DNA from: Macrotrachela quadricornifera | Taxonomy: Eukaryota > Rotifera > Eurotatoria > Philodinida > Philodinidae | Reading direction: 5' to 3' | Assembly: GCA_022393335.1 (NCBI GenBank) | Contig: JAJEKB010020682.1 | Location: forward strand, 510,952 to 574,951 | DNA length: 64,000 nt | In this document: positions 1-12,185 of the stretch, piece by piece | How positions within the stretch are numbered: the stretch's first letter is position 1 | Layout of the letters: each line of letters starts with the position of its first letter | Notes under the pieces: generated by a model | Databases searched by the model: none | The model's input: the letters and a program-made list of their open reading frames with translations, nothing else | Told to the model about the DNA's origin: nothing | Position numbers and translations under genes: made by a program

Positions 1-649
1 TTATAAAACCAATCTTGATTTTATGTTCATCGAAACTTGACTGTTTTTGGACATATAGTGTATTAACATTTTCCCTCATTCATTAATGTTTGAAATAAAT
101 CAAATCTTTTCATTGTAAATCCCTTTCAAGCAAGGAGTTTGGATCTCGAAATTTTCTATCTGATTTCAAACATCCTTGCATGACGAACAACCCACAGCTT
201 AAGAAAAAATTTCACCTTTCTTATTAATTATTGTATTATTCCTTAGATCCAGTCTACCAGCATCGGAAATGTTGATATCAACATTAAAATTACAACAATA
301 CAAAAAAGACCATAACTCATTTTGCTAGAATTGAACAGCACATTTTCTTGTCAAGTTTAAAAAAGTTTCTTGGATTTTATGCACGAATTATGAGAGGTTA
401 TTTCCGACGACCCCGAAAGACAAAAATTATGAATAGAACTAGATTTCTGATTTCTTCTTTTCTACCTGAAATTTGAAATTATGAGCACAAGTAGATTTCT
501 GATTTCTTCTTTTCTGTTCCTTTTTAGAAATCAGTATTGAAAAACCAGAAATCAGAAATCAGAAATTTACTCAAAATTGGTACCAATTCAAATTTTGCCA
601 CCACCTCCTATATTCTGAAAGTACCAACAAAACCTCAAGTCCTATATTT

Positions 650-960
650 CACCCATATGGATAGACATCATTGCTCATGGTGGTGGTATCTGAATTAATC
701 AATGGATCTTAGGAATTGGTGAGGTTTGATATTTTTCATCAGAAAAGTTGTTTTTTCACGAAATGATGATCTCATCATGATGTGTGATGGAGACCATTGC
801 TTAATGTGGTGGTATCTGAATTGATCAATGGATGTTAAGAATTGGTGAGGTTTGATATTTTTCATCAGAGAAGTTGTTTTTTTGACGTAGTGATGATTTC
901 ATGATGATGTGTAATGAAGACGATTGCTTATAGTGGTGGTATGTGAATTGATCAATGTAG
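650..960. repeat. Tandem repeat, about 126 bp period, about 2.3 copies
   Basis: The motif GGTGGTATCTGAATT begins at about 682, 808 and (as GGTGGTATGTGAATT) 935, which gives a spacing of 126-127 bp. Between these, blocks for GATCAATGGAT, GGTGAGGTTTGATATTTTTC and a TGATGAT-rich stretch recur in the same order. The third copy is incomplete. No coding capacity is conserved between the units. Confidence 0.8.
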
Positions 961-2162
961 GTATATGTTAGTTTCCTCGACTGAAGGAAGGAACATATAA
1001 AAGAAATAGTTTGCTTGCTAGGTTCTCGTTGAGCTCAAAGGTCAAAAAAACAGGTATTCAAGAAGAAAATGAGTTCCTATAAAGGTTGACCAAAAGTAAT
1101 CGGGGTCGGGGAATCGAATGGCAGTATTGGTTTTTGAATTTTTTCGAATAATTTTTATGGTAAGAAACGGCTTTTTTCAAGAAAATAATGATTTGTCTGA
1201 TAGATTGGATGAGAGATCATATAACTTAGAATAACTTTTTAGTTATGTTGGTATGCTTTCTTCTATAGCTACTGTGTATCTTTCTGTATTCAAGTCAATC
1301 CGAAAGGATTGTTAGCTAGATTTATATCAATAGCTTGTAATATTCTAGATGATTACTATATGAAGGTACAGGAGGTAAAAAATTTGCATCTAGAGTCAAA
1401 TTTCTGGTTCAGAATAAATTATCAAGCAATTGATAATTAGGTTTAGTTTTCTTCCTGAGAAGTTTGATCCAAGATGGTCACGGATCAGTAAATGAAAACT
1501 GAGTTAGTTTGGTAAATAATTAACAATCAATAATATAAACTGTCTCCAGAAGAACTTCACCACAGACAATTGACTGTGACGGACCGAAATCTGTAGTTAG
1601 TTTTTCATTATAGGTAGGCGTTAAACAATGATTAATTAGTAAATCATCGTTCCTAATAAAACTTGGCTGGTTGGTATCAAGCACGGAAACTACGGATGCG
1701 AATTCAGTAAAAATATTTGCGATCTATTTCGTAGCTTTCTTTGAAGACCTGCTGGCTGTTTTAAGCTTGATTCATGGTTATTCAAGGGTCGTGAATCTAT
1801 GTTCGATATTGATTCGAATATAAACAGTTTCTTTTGTTGAATACTATATGTCTGACCTTTGAGTAAGATCTATACAAAAATATGGAAAGAACGAAGCCAT
1901 TTTTCGAAGTCCTGTTGTTGAGTCTCCATAGGTATCAACGGTAAAATTATATTCCAAAATTGCCGAATCTCTTCCCTAGTCTACGATGTGTTGCATTCGA
2001 TTTATAGCAATTCTTAAATAGTTCTCCTTTCTTATTTTCTTCTTAACGAGCGTATTAACAAATGCTCCGTGGTTTTTTTAGAAGAGTTTAAACGAGATGC
2101 AGCGATTAACTTCAAAGCTGAAGTAATATCGGTCGATATAGTGACATTAACTATGCAAGCGG

Positions 2163-2208
2163 CTAGTCGTGAGTGGCGCTGACCGGAGGGAGGCCGACGA
2201 ACGACTAG
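2163..2208. other. GC-rich hairpin in AT-rich context
   Basis: CTAGTCGT at 2163-2170 is perfectly complementary to ACGACTAG at 2201-2208. The 30-base interior is unusually GC-rich for this window and can add a short GGC/GCC pairing. It does not match a tRNA, and the hammerhead CUGANGA core is absent. It could be a structured RNA or a transposon end; no function is assigned. Confidence 0.35.
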
Positions 2209-3616
2209 TTGGTGATTTAAAAGCTTTTTCGTAATACAATGAGTTAAAGTTGAGGCACTCTGACAAAATGGGGAATTATTCGATTCTTGAGACAAAATAA
2301 TTCTTTATTAGATATTTGACATAGAAATGATCTATATTAAAGGACTTCTGAATCCAAATATGATGCTATTTACTTGTTGTTATTCCAAAATCCTCTTCGC
2401 TCAATTCCCAACATCATGCATTTTTTCTAATATTGGGAGATTGTAATGAACCAATGTTGCCAGAAATCCCAATGAAAAGTTTGGACGGAATGTTTTATTC
2501 CTGTTTTCTTGACTGAGAGTGAAAGTCACATGAAAAACATAACTCTGTGTGTGCGTTTGCTCGGGATACAAGGTCAGGCTAAAGTAATTTAGCTGGAGTC
2601 AATGGGAACGTTACGTTTTGTCTCAGTCTTTCGTTATGAACTCCGATTGAACTATAGTCGAGGCGACTCATGTCAGTACTCTATCAATGCACCATAAAAG
2701 CCAAAAAAATGTTATCTATAATAAGAAAATCGTGGGTACTTGATATTTTTCGAATTTAAGATTGATAGTTCTAGTTTTAGAAATTACAAAATGTGGGAGA
2801 TTCGTTCAAATTAAGCTGGCTGTAGTGTCACAACTGTCGACTATTTATCTATCAATGATTCTCGAAATAGATAGAATAGATTCAGTCGAGGGTTAAGCGA
2901 GTCACCATTGACGAGCATTACTTCTTGATTAGATTAAAATAAAAGTTTGCTTATTTTAATCATAATCAAATTAGTGATCAGTTCTCAAAGTCTTACATCA
3001 ATATACATTTTAATATTCAATGTTACATCTGTAACGAGGATCAGATCATTTTTTGAAGTTTACAAGGATTAGCTCAGGGTTTTTCGGAAGAAAATAAAGA
3101 AAAAGAAAAAAAAATGATGGTAGATGCTATGATCATATAGAAGTGAGTTATTCTGTGACACTGTGTTTACATTATTCTATGTAAGTTTTCTGATAATCTG
3201 GAGGCCAGATAAATACCCACGGTACATGTGATCTTTCTTAATTAGGAAATGTGCCCATTGTTGGCTGAACTCGATAATATCGCCGAAGCTCCGGACTAGA
3301 TAATAGAAGAACAAATGGATAAAGCAAATGTACAAAATAGAGTAAAGTACAAAGATAATCGAAGACAAATGGATGTGCTGCTCCACCTAAAAAATATTGC
3401 CATAAAGTGCTGTTATGCTCAACAACTGTATTCCTAATCTTCGATCTCTTTTCCAACGAAGTATTTCAATTTTCATGCGTCGTTATTGAGTGAGATAACG
3501 ATTGAAAAGAGCTCCACTAAGAAAAGAAATTGTAAAAACTGATACCCAAGTGTTTGAAAATATATCAGTATTTCCCATGCTGTTAGCGAAGAAATAACAT
3601 GGTTCACATGGATATA

Positions 3617-4563
3617 ACGGGTGGTCCAGAGAAAAAGAGCCAAATGTTATTTTTTATTTTTCTTCATATGGTCTCAATCGTTTGTCCTAATTTTTTTAAA
3701 AAAAGATGCACCGTAAAATTCTCTGCAAGATTATAAGAGGATGTTTGATCTCGAAATTAAGTATGGAAAAATTCAACAAATAATATTGTGAAGCTCCAAA
3801 ATGTCCAACTTTCTAAATTTTTTCTCTCAAAAAATTCAGATTGTTTTCTAGGGTTATACAAATAAAAATCACCTAGGCAAGTTTTTTTTCTCCTACAATT
3901 AAGTGTGCTCTTTCTCGTAGTATAGAGCGAAATCTGTTTCAACCAAATATTTATTATGAATCAACAACTAATTTCTTGAAACTAGGTCAGAAACGGCTAA
4001 AATTCAGCTTACTTTGCCCTTTTCATTCGAAGTAAGTACGTATTCAACTTCTGACATTTGTATGCAATGCGCCATTCATTTCTCTTTAAAATAAAATAAA
4101 ATAAACTATAAAGATTCCTTTTTGATCGACGTATGCGAACTTTTCAGAATGTCCCGAAACTACTGATCCAAAAACGTCATTTTTCGAAAAATCTGAAGAA
4201 AAGATAAATTTATCTTCCGCCACATGTTGTGATGTGAAAGCATTTTTATTACAGTTGAAAGATAGAGCTTTTCACGCGCTACAAAATGGCTAATTAGCTT
4301 CTTTTATGCCTCAAAGTACCAACGAAGAAAACAAAACAAAAATGTTTCTTTTTGCTAAAAAGGTTAGAAAGTTGGACTTGTTGGAGCTTCACAATATTGT
4401 TTGTGAAGCTTCAACATATTTCTATTTTATATCAAATGTTCTTATGTATTCTTGTAGAGAATTTTACGGTGCATCTTTTTTTAAAAAAAAATGGACAAAC
4501 GATTGAGACCATATGAAGAAAAATAAAAAATAACATTTGGCTCTTTTTCTCTGGACCACCCGT
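3617..4563. mobile_element. Non-autonomous palindromic DNA transposon, TA target site
   Basis: The first and last roughly 115 bases are near-perfect inverted copies starting with ACGGGTGGTCCAGAG, and weaker inverted similarity continues to about 3830 on the left and 4350 on the right, so each arm is about 210-230 bp. The element is bounded by TA on both sides (3615-3616 and 4564-4565), as expected for Tc1/mariner-type insertion. There is no transposase inside; the short frames in the arms are mirror copies of each other. It is best described as a MITE or foldback element mobilised in trans. The high similarity of the outer arms suggests recent insertion or arm homogenisation. Confidence 0.8.
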
Positions 4564-4565
4564 TA

Positions 4566-5658
4566 GAAGATAAACTATAAAATAAAATATGGATGGGTAG
4601 ATTATAAATACATAGAGCGATCGGAATACAATGATAGAATAGTCGACTATGTCGACTCTGCATTATATTTATACGAAAAACAAAAGATTCTCATTACTGA
4701 CACTGTAATGAATCCAAGTCCAGAAAGAATAGAACAGATCACTTTCAAGTCGAGCATGTCATCATGTAAAGAAAAATGCTTCACACGCAGATATTGGAAC
4801 AGCAACAAATACAAAACTACTGCAGAGAAGTACTATAACAACATGATTATGAATAGATCGATAAAGATTTCAGAATATTCAAAGTCATATCTATCAGTGT
4901 GATTATAATAAGTATTTCGTCGTTCACAAAGAGAACAAGACGACTGGAAGATAAAGAAAAAAAAACTAAATGAAGGTAAAATAAGCGATGAATTATAATA
5001 AAAAAAATCTTCGAAGGGCTTGAGTTAGATTATATAGTAGTCTATATCTAATCTCGCTTTTTTAATATAGTTCTTGAACGAATTCATCGTACTGAGGAAA
5101 AAAGGTGGGCCGTATATAAACGTGGTGTGTATTAATCAGGGATAGAGTAGGGGTAGGTGTGTTACTTCATCTTCAATTTACAACTAAAAATAGAGTAAAT
5201 CTCTATCTTTATAAATGAACAAATCACTGATATAAACAACAATACATATGAACTGGAAGTTATTTCTTAGAAATATTTTTTTATCAATTAGAAAATTAAT
5301 GAAAAAGACAGGAGATAGAATATGACAATATGCTAATGCTTTTTCGAATTAATTGTGCTGTGTTAATCCTGTGTCAATTATTTCTATAATATGAACGATG
5401 GAAGAAACATAATTACAACAGTGAGACGAGGAGAAAAGAGAAAGAAGAGGGAAAGTAACAATTGTTTGTCATTTCTCAGTGGTTAGGATGGGAAAGTTGA
5501 TAAGCAGTGACGACTGGATGGTGAGTGCTCTTCCTACTTCCCTTTTTGCCACTTTCGTTGCGAAATCTCTAAATTTCTGGTATTAAAAACAGAAAAGTTT
5601 TTCAAACAATGATATATTAAGAAAACTACCCCTCTCACCTACACCCTTATCCTCAAGA
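4566..5658. other. Intergenic, no gene seen
   Basis: AT-rich sequence with no supported gene. A short palindrome of about 30 bp lies at 5027-5056. The last 300 bases are the likely 5' flank of the oxygenase relic that follows. Confidence 0.45.
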
Positions 5659-5667
5659 TTGTCTGAG

Positions 5668-6734
5668 ATGAAATTTCTTCTTATTTTTCTACTGATCGTT
5701 GCTGTTCATTCCTTCGATAATAATGGAAATCAAGATCAATGTGAGGATTTATGTTCATTAGATGTCAATGAAATTGATATGTCAAAATTTCTCACTGGTA
5801 CAAATGAAGAGAAAAATCAAATTGCGACATTATTCGATCAAACTTTTCATCAGCATGGGATTATTCGATTAATCAATGCTGATCTTACTTCAGCAATAAT
5901 TGATCAAACAAAAGAAATTTTTACCCTAAACGAAGAAACCAAAATGAAATATTATCTCGATGGTTCATATTATGAAACACCCGGTTACAAACCACCAGGT
6001 CTAGAAGCCATTTCTAATTATAAAGGAAATCAAAAAGCAGCAGCCACAGATTCGAATGAAGTGTTTTTTTACCTTTTTCAAAGCTCAATCGAAAGAATTC
6101 ATTTCTTCTATTGATCAATTACCAAATATATTTCGTGAAGTCGTATCAGACTATATTTTCAAAAGAAGACAACCCATATTTTATATTCATCAGATTGCTG
6201 ATTTAGCATTGGGATTGAATGAAAATACTTTGAATAGAAATTATACTAATGATCATGCTCTGTATCAGTTAAGATTAGCTAAATATTTTCCACCGAAACA
6301 TGATGAACCATTATCAATGGGTGAACATCATGATTATCTTGGATTTACATTGTTGCAAAGTGATGATGAATCAGGTAGTCAATAAGAACTTGAATACATG
6401 AATTATTATGACTTGTCTTGTTGTTTATTTTTGAGGGTTGGAAGTGAATGTCAATGGATGATGGTTTCGTGTCGAATCGAAATCAAATACTTTATTAGTC
6501 GTTGGTGGTGAATGTATTCAAAGATGGACGAATGATTATTAGATATCAGCATTATATCGTGTAGCAGTAGTGAAACAATCACGATACGCAGCATTATTTT
6601 TTAGTGGACCTGATCCAAGTTCGGTGATTGAAACATTGTCATGTGAAGAGTGTACAAAAGAACTATCAAAATATCCTCCAATTACTAAACAGGAACATTT
6701 GGCAAAAAGAGAATCAGCTGCAACACGTAACTAA
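5668..6734 (+). pseudogene. Isopenicillin-N-synthase-like 2OG-Fe(II) dioxygenase, broken
   Basis: The reading starts with a signal-peptide-like segment (MKFLLIFLLIVAVHS, ATG at 5668; an in-frame ATG also lies at 5659). A DIOX_N-like region follows (HQHGIIRLINAD, then YYETPGYKPPGLE), then the oxygenase core with the iron-ligand motif GEHHDYLGFTLL (the H-x-D pair). A 61-bp GT-AG intron at 6375-6435 restores the frame into LEVNVNG. The C-terminal RWTND...ISALYRV region ends at TAA 6732-6734. Three lesions are visible: a one-base frameshift in the T-run near 6060-6070, TGA at 6459-6461 and TAG at 6540-6542. The family uses 2-oxoglutarate or a related substrate with Fe(II) and O2; the substrate here is unknown. 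A T-run assembly error could explain the shift but not both stops. Confidence 0.8.
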
Positions 6735-8176
6735 TATGATCATTAGAGACACCGTTTCATTGATTCTTTTATTTTACTTTTTAATTTCAATATTCTGTCT
6801 TGCAAATCGCGCGTTCTTTTTTCTAAAATAGGTAGTAGTTTCTTTCATATTTGTTCCCGTGAAAACACCTTGTAGGAATTGAGTGTTATTTTCAATACAA
6901 AAACTTCACACTCTTTCGATCTAAATTTCTCTACTACTTGACAAGATATAAACAACATCGAAATCGGTACAGAAAAAAAGGTCTGATAAATCGATTCTAA
7001 TCTATTGTCCATTTCAGAATTAGATGGCCGTGGGCATTTTTTAAATAACTCCATAATGACAAAAGATAAAGAGCTGGTATTTTTACACTATATAGAGTCG
7101 AGGTTGCTCTGTCGTTTCATATAGTCAATGAAAAATTTCAGTCATTTTTTCTCTAGCATACGTCATGAGTTTTGAAGATGAGCATAATCGATAGTAAAAA
7201 ATAAACGCTTTTCCAACTCTAAGATAATGGGCAGATAGCCCAGCTTCGCCGCTATCGAGCCACACAAGGCCGAAGTCGATAGCTGTTTGCATTTCATAAA
7301 TACAAAGGTTATACCCAAGGTTAGTGATCAGGTTTTTTCCAAAATTTAAGCGAATAAAAAATATGTTTTTCTTTAAAATTTTATAGTCCTTTATTTCCTG
7401 ACACGATTATTAACTTTCAGAATCTTTTTTTTAAATTAGAATAACATTACAACAAACTTAAATTATAGTTTTTAATGATAGTGTACCTATATCTTTAGTT
7501 AGTTTTATTGATGAACTTTTTCTCTACCGACATGGGTACGACAAGGTATACTAAATGTGATCCTATTGCACAAACGATACAATTCAGCGAGTTACCAAAA
7601 TAAATATTGTTTTGTTTTGAACCAATACTAAAAGATCTATAAACAGCCTATGCGGATAATGAAAAAGTAGAATAAAGTTACAAGCGAATTGTGAAGAGAC
7701 ACAGTTGCGAAGGGTCCCAATGGATTATAATGATAGCGACGGGTCATCATTTAATATTGATATATAATGCTTTTCTTGCTTTATGAATTCATTTCATTGT
7801 GGCATTACAAGTTTACAGAAAAAATAATTAGAAAAGAAAGAAAGATGATCGGGAACACCGCTTCAATATAGAGTATAATTCTATGAGAAAGGACATGGAG
7901 TAAAAAAAGAGGAAAATGTAAGAAAGGAGTAGAAAAGGCTCGTTCCACAGTTTAAGAAGACAGTTCTTTATATTTGGCGACATCTTTCCAAAAAAAAGAT
8001 AGAAGAAGGGGAGAGAAGCAGGAATGGCCAATCAAATAGTGGAAGTGTATTTCAATATATTCTTCCTCTTTTTTTCCTTCTGTTTGCACACATTTATAAA
8101 TTTATTAACCCTTTAGTTCAATGCCGGTTAATTTTTAGATATATCGCGCTGTGATTTGTAATTTTTCTGTTTCAGA
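6735..8176. other. Intergenic, no gene seen
   Basis: No frame has recognisable homology. AT-rich with polypurine runs around 7830-8060. A splice-acceptor-like sequence (TTTCTGTTTCAG, ending near 8175) sits just before the transposase relic that follows. Confidence 0.45.
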
Positions 8177-8960
8177 TTGAAAACAAAAATGCCGAGAGGC
8201 CAACATTACAGTGAAGAAACAAAAGAATTGATGTTCAATGTAATTAAATTTATTGAAGAAGAAAAAAATGGAGCAACCATACCATTATATAATGTCAATG
8301 ATCGTATAATGGCTGCGCTTCAAATATCGCACGGTTCTCTGGTTAATTTGAAAAATGAATTAAAACAGTTTGAAGAAGAACAACATAAAATTCTTGAACA
8401 GCAGTTACTTAAGCAACAAGAGCAACAACGTCCATTTGTACTTACACAAAAGTATAAAAACGAGCGTTTACGTCGACGTTCATCTTCATCTTATACGATA
8501 CCATCAACTGCCCAGCTCAGAAATACAAATGCACCTCGTCCAGCTGCTAAATCACCAGCCAAACGTGGTCGTCGTACAAGCTCTAAAGCTCTTTAAATGA
8601 ATCTGAAGAAGATTTAATAAGACCAGTTTTACTGAATTGTCTCTTTCATTTCAGTTGTTGATCTCGATTATTTAGGTACTATTTTCATCTTCTATTAGCT
8701 GAAAAGATATATCCAAATACAAGCAAATTACTCAATCGTATTCTTACTGACAATCCAAACTTTTCGGTGAAAAGTATTACATCACTTTGGAGAGTGATGA
8801 AGAAAATTAGGTTTTCATACAGAAGAACAAGTCAAATACGTGTAGCAATGGACTCAACAGATTTCATCGCACAAAGAGCATCATATTTTCGCAAGTTAGA
8901 TGAAATACGTCAGAACGGAACATTGATAAAAGACAGGATTATTAATATTTGCATCATTTC
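8177..8960 (+). pseudogene. IS630/Tc1-like transposase relic (N-terminal half)
   Basis: The first frame (8177-8596) begins MKTKMPRGQHYSEETKELM and carries a helix-turn-helix-like stretch (IPLYNVNDRIMAALQIS) followed by a Gln-rich coil and a basic tail. It stops at 8596; a one-base shift near there reads on through ALLNESEEDLIRPV. A second block, in frame from about 8675, reads YYFHLLLAEKIYPNTSKLL, then LWRVMKKIRFSYRRTSQIR and RASYFRKLDEIRQNGTLI. That order is typical of IS630/Tc1-superfamily transposases just before the first catalytic Asp. The frame is lost right after GTLI, so the DDE catalytic core is missing. The relic is both frameshifted and truncated. The family assignment rests on motif order read by eye. 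Confidence 0.6.
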
Positions 8961-10594
8961 TATTTCTGATCAATAATCTAAATAAAGATCAAATAAACGT
9001 ATAGTTGTTCTTTCTATCCTTTTATTCATTATATTCTCTGACATCTAATAAAAGAATTAATTATAGAAATAGCATCAATATATATTTCTTATAAAATTAG
9101 GATTAATAATTTATATCCTAAACCTAATATCATAAGATTTTATATCGAAGCTATAACACAATAATCGTTATTTCTCTTTTCCTTTTAATCGTAGAAATAG
9201 AAAGAAAAAATATAAAAAATACTGACTAGCTTTAATGTATTTTTCATCAGTTTCTTTTTATAATATTACCTTAATGCATATGTGATCGAATTGTACTAAC
9301 CGTAATAATGAAAAATACATTAATAATTTGAAAATTATACTCCTTGATAAAAATATTTTAAATATAGAATCTTGGGAATGGGATGAAGGTCATAAAATGG
9401 CATAGAGCAAATTAATTTTACTCCGTATATCTGAGAAGCTATAGAAGTAATGACAGTAATTCTTTGAGTTGTAACATATGTAGAAAATCACGATAATATT
9501 CCTGTTCACATATGACCTTCAAGCTCAGATCGCATCATGATATTTCTACGGTTTATTCTTTATATCAACCTCATCATGGATGTAAACGCTACTTTTCTCG
9601 TTATATTCTACGTATCCTCAATATTCTGAAGCTTATAATACATATCTTCGTCTCCGAAATCCTATCGAGGCACCCTCACACATTTCAAGTTTGTCTTGGC
9701 ACTGCATTCTTTATTTATGTTTGAATTTGTAAGGTTATTGCTCAGCAACTTCAGAGTTGAAAAAATGAATGCTATCATCCGTATAACTTCCTAGAAGTAT
9801 TGGAATAAAATTGTATATAGTTCTAATTATTGAAAATTTTATCCTAATTACTTTTTTCTGTTTAGATTTTTTTGTTTTATTTACTGAGAGAAATAACTTT
9901 CTCCCATCATTAACACACTGAGATTTATGACGTTCGTTTATATTCTAACAACTAATTGTATGAAATGAACTGTTTTAGAGATGTATTTCTTCCTATTGAT
10001 CTTCATTAGAAATCATATTCGCAAGTTTCTCACTGTCTCGAAAATACCAAACAAACCAAGTGCATCACACACAACAGAAATTGGTCGAAACTGTAAGTTT
10101 TTCCAGAACTTTCGACGATTAAATCAGCTACGGTAACTTTTTTTTTGTTTCTAGTGTCTTTCTCACATATGCTCAGATAGTATAGACTTCGGATAATTCC
10201 AACAATCGAATCCAATTGAAATTTAGAATCACTTCCATACTTTCTAGCCATCAAATTTGGTTGATGAAATACGTCGACTTTTTCGATAGAATTTGATAAT
10301 AAAATTATTTAATCTAGATATTCGCATCCTTAGATATATTCATGCTATCGAGATTCAATAATTACTATGATAACAGATTTTGTAATGATTTCGACACGAT
10401 TCTGTCAGAAATTGACCAAGAAATCAAAAGAAATTCGCCGTATCCCATCAATTCTGGTCACTTCAACAGCTCCAAATCATTGTTTAGGATAATTACTCTT
10501 CACTGAGAAAAATACTTCGAGATGAAACTATACGTAACACAATCAATGAAAACACTATTTTTTATTGATAAATAAATATGAAAAATTAGTCAAA
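8961..10594. other. Intergenic with a small hairpin
   Basis: No supported gene. A perfect 16-bp inverted repeat (9232-9247 with 9308-9323) encloses about 60 bp and could be a tiny foldback element. Short frames at 9512-9724 (+) and 10030-10254 (-) have no recognisable features. Confidence 0.45.
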
Positions 10595-11518
10595 TTATTT
10601 GGGTGACGCTGTTGTTGTTTTTGATAAACAATAGTATATACTATGATTGGATTTAGTTAGATTTAATATATAGTCTTCACGAATACCATAATCCTGGTGC
10701 TTAAGATATGTATAATTCTTTTGAATCACACCAGATGAAATACCACAATTAATTAAAGATTTAACAGCAGTTATTAATGATTGAGACAATGGAGTAGAAG
10801 TATAATCACCGATAATACCAATACCTTAATAATAAAAATTTAAAATATTCTACTTTTTAAATTTTTAAAATATATATACCAATTGCTTTTGAATTATAAC
10901 CTTTACAATGTGCACCCACATGTTTCCATCCTCTACCTTCATATATATGACCATCATCACCTACTAAAAAATTAAAACCAATATCATCCCATTTCTGTGT
11001 AATCATATGATATCTTTGCACTTCTTTTATTATTGATATACAAGAATTTTGACTTTTACATCGTGTAGTGGCTGTATGAAGCGTAGCAACATAAGGAACA
11101 GGTGTTGATAGCATAATATAATTTTTTTTTGGTTCAGTAGCATTCCAAACAGATCGTTTTATTATTGTTGGACAACTACCTTCAAACCAATCTAAAGAAG
11201 ATAATATATTTCTTTTTTGATTTCTTTATAATATTGTTCTTTGTTATCATAAATATATGATTCATTATTCATTTCGAAACAAAATCAAATATTCAATTTA
11301 TTTAGACTGAAATATATATAAAATGTAATACCTTTTGGTGTTTTTGAATTTTGAGTTCGTATTCCATTAAGTATACTAAAAATTATAACCATAATCAAAC
11401 TTGAAATAAGAAGTATTGCAATACTAATACACAAATATTGTGATGTAGTAATATTTCTTTTTTTCTTTGTCTGATTTCGAAGATTTGTTGGTTGTTTTGC
11501 TAAAGAATCCATATACAT
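10595..11518 (-). CDS. Membrane-anchored peptidoglycan recognition protein (PGRP), 3 exons
   Basis: Exons: 11518-11332, 11191-10880 and 10824-10595. Both introns are GT-AG with matching phase 1, giving 242 residues. Residues 1-25 are basic, followed by a membrane anchor (ISIAILLISSLIMVIIF) that suggests a type II membrane protein. The PGRP/amidase fold starts at CPTIIKRSVW (about residue 69) and continues through VPYVATLHTAT, the KWDDIGFNFLVGDDG block, EGRGWKHVGAHCKGYNS and IGIGIIGDYTS to KHQDYG. The family binds peptidoglycan, and catalytic members are Zn amidases. Here the usual HHTA is LHTA (Leu at about residue 100), and the Cys of the HRDxxxTxCPG motif is absent, so two of the usual zinc-site residues are missing. 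A recognition-only role is likely. It lies 0.7 kb from the ADP-ribosyltransferase gene. Confidence 0.85.
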
Positions 11519-12185
11519 CTTATATATTTTTTCAAAAATTTTATCTTTTTCTTTATTGACAACAAAGAAACACTTAAAAAATTATTAATATGGTATATCA
11601 GTATTGTATTCATGGGTTCCTTAGTGTTTTTTTATTATCATACTTCCTAGATCATAATATAGATGGTATAAACATTTTTATACTTTCGATACATTTTGAT
11701 TGTCTAAAATCTGTTCGACAAAAGGACAAAATTTTTCTTTCAAGATAATTGAAAGTTAGGCATCCGCCACAATATATCAACAAACGCAAAACAAAATGAA
11801 AGTTCTTCTAATCCTGTCTAAATACTATCTTTCATTATTTGAATCAATTCAGAATGTCAAGCAAGGAGATGTTACTTCTAGTGTAGACTGCGTTTAACAT
11901 TTAAGATTGGTCAAATCTAAAAACTGTTATCACTACTAGAATCAGCATGATGAATTACTCCTATCGCGCGATATTTTTCTGAGGAACGGTCTTGGATTGA
12001 TTACAAGAACACACTTTACCCTACCAAACAATCAAATATAAAAAGTTTTTCACAATCATGTCCCCTTTGAATTCTATCGAGAAACGATCTGATTGGTCAG
12101 TAGATGGATCAATCAAATTTAACATGGGTATATATCCAATAATGTTTGAAGTCTAATGGTGAAAACCACAGGTCTCGAGCTCGTT
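11519..12185. other. Intergenic between PGRP and ADP-ribosyltransferase genes
   Basis: No coding signal. It contains the 5' flank of the minus-strand PGRP gene and the 3' flank of the minus-strand gene at higher coordinates. Confidence 0.5.

Larger units (their letters stand above)
1..3614. other. Gene-poor AT-rich stretch
   Basis: No reading frame here resembles a known protein and no spliced gene could be assembled. It holds a short direct repeat (a T/C-rich motif near 445 and again near 491, with an inverted partner near 550), a tandem repeat at 650-960 and a GC-rich hairpin at 2163-2208, listed separately. The rest is AT-rich sequence with frequent stops on both strands. Confidence 0.5.

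Noticed and set aside
2032..2295. Minus-strand 87-codon frame with a basic, Arg-rich centre
   Set aside because: It is open mainly because it crosses the GC-rich hairpin. No motif, no splice context, and the protein looks random.
3757..4506. Two short frames with mirrored peptides on opposite strands
   Set aside because: They are the inverted arms of the palindromic element read in both directions, not genes.
10030..10254. Minus-strand 74-codon frame starting MMARKYGSD
   Set aside because: Possible exon, but it has no family resemblance and no partner exons could be found.
11192..11331. Apparent frameshift in the PGRP gene upstream of the Cys-Pro-Thr motif
   Set aside because: A GT-AG intron from 11331 to 11192 joins the exons in perfect phase, so no lesion is needed.
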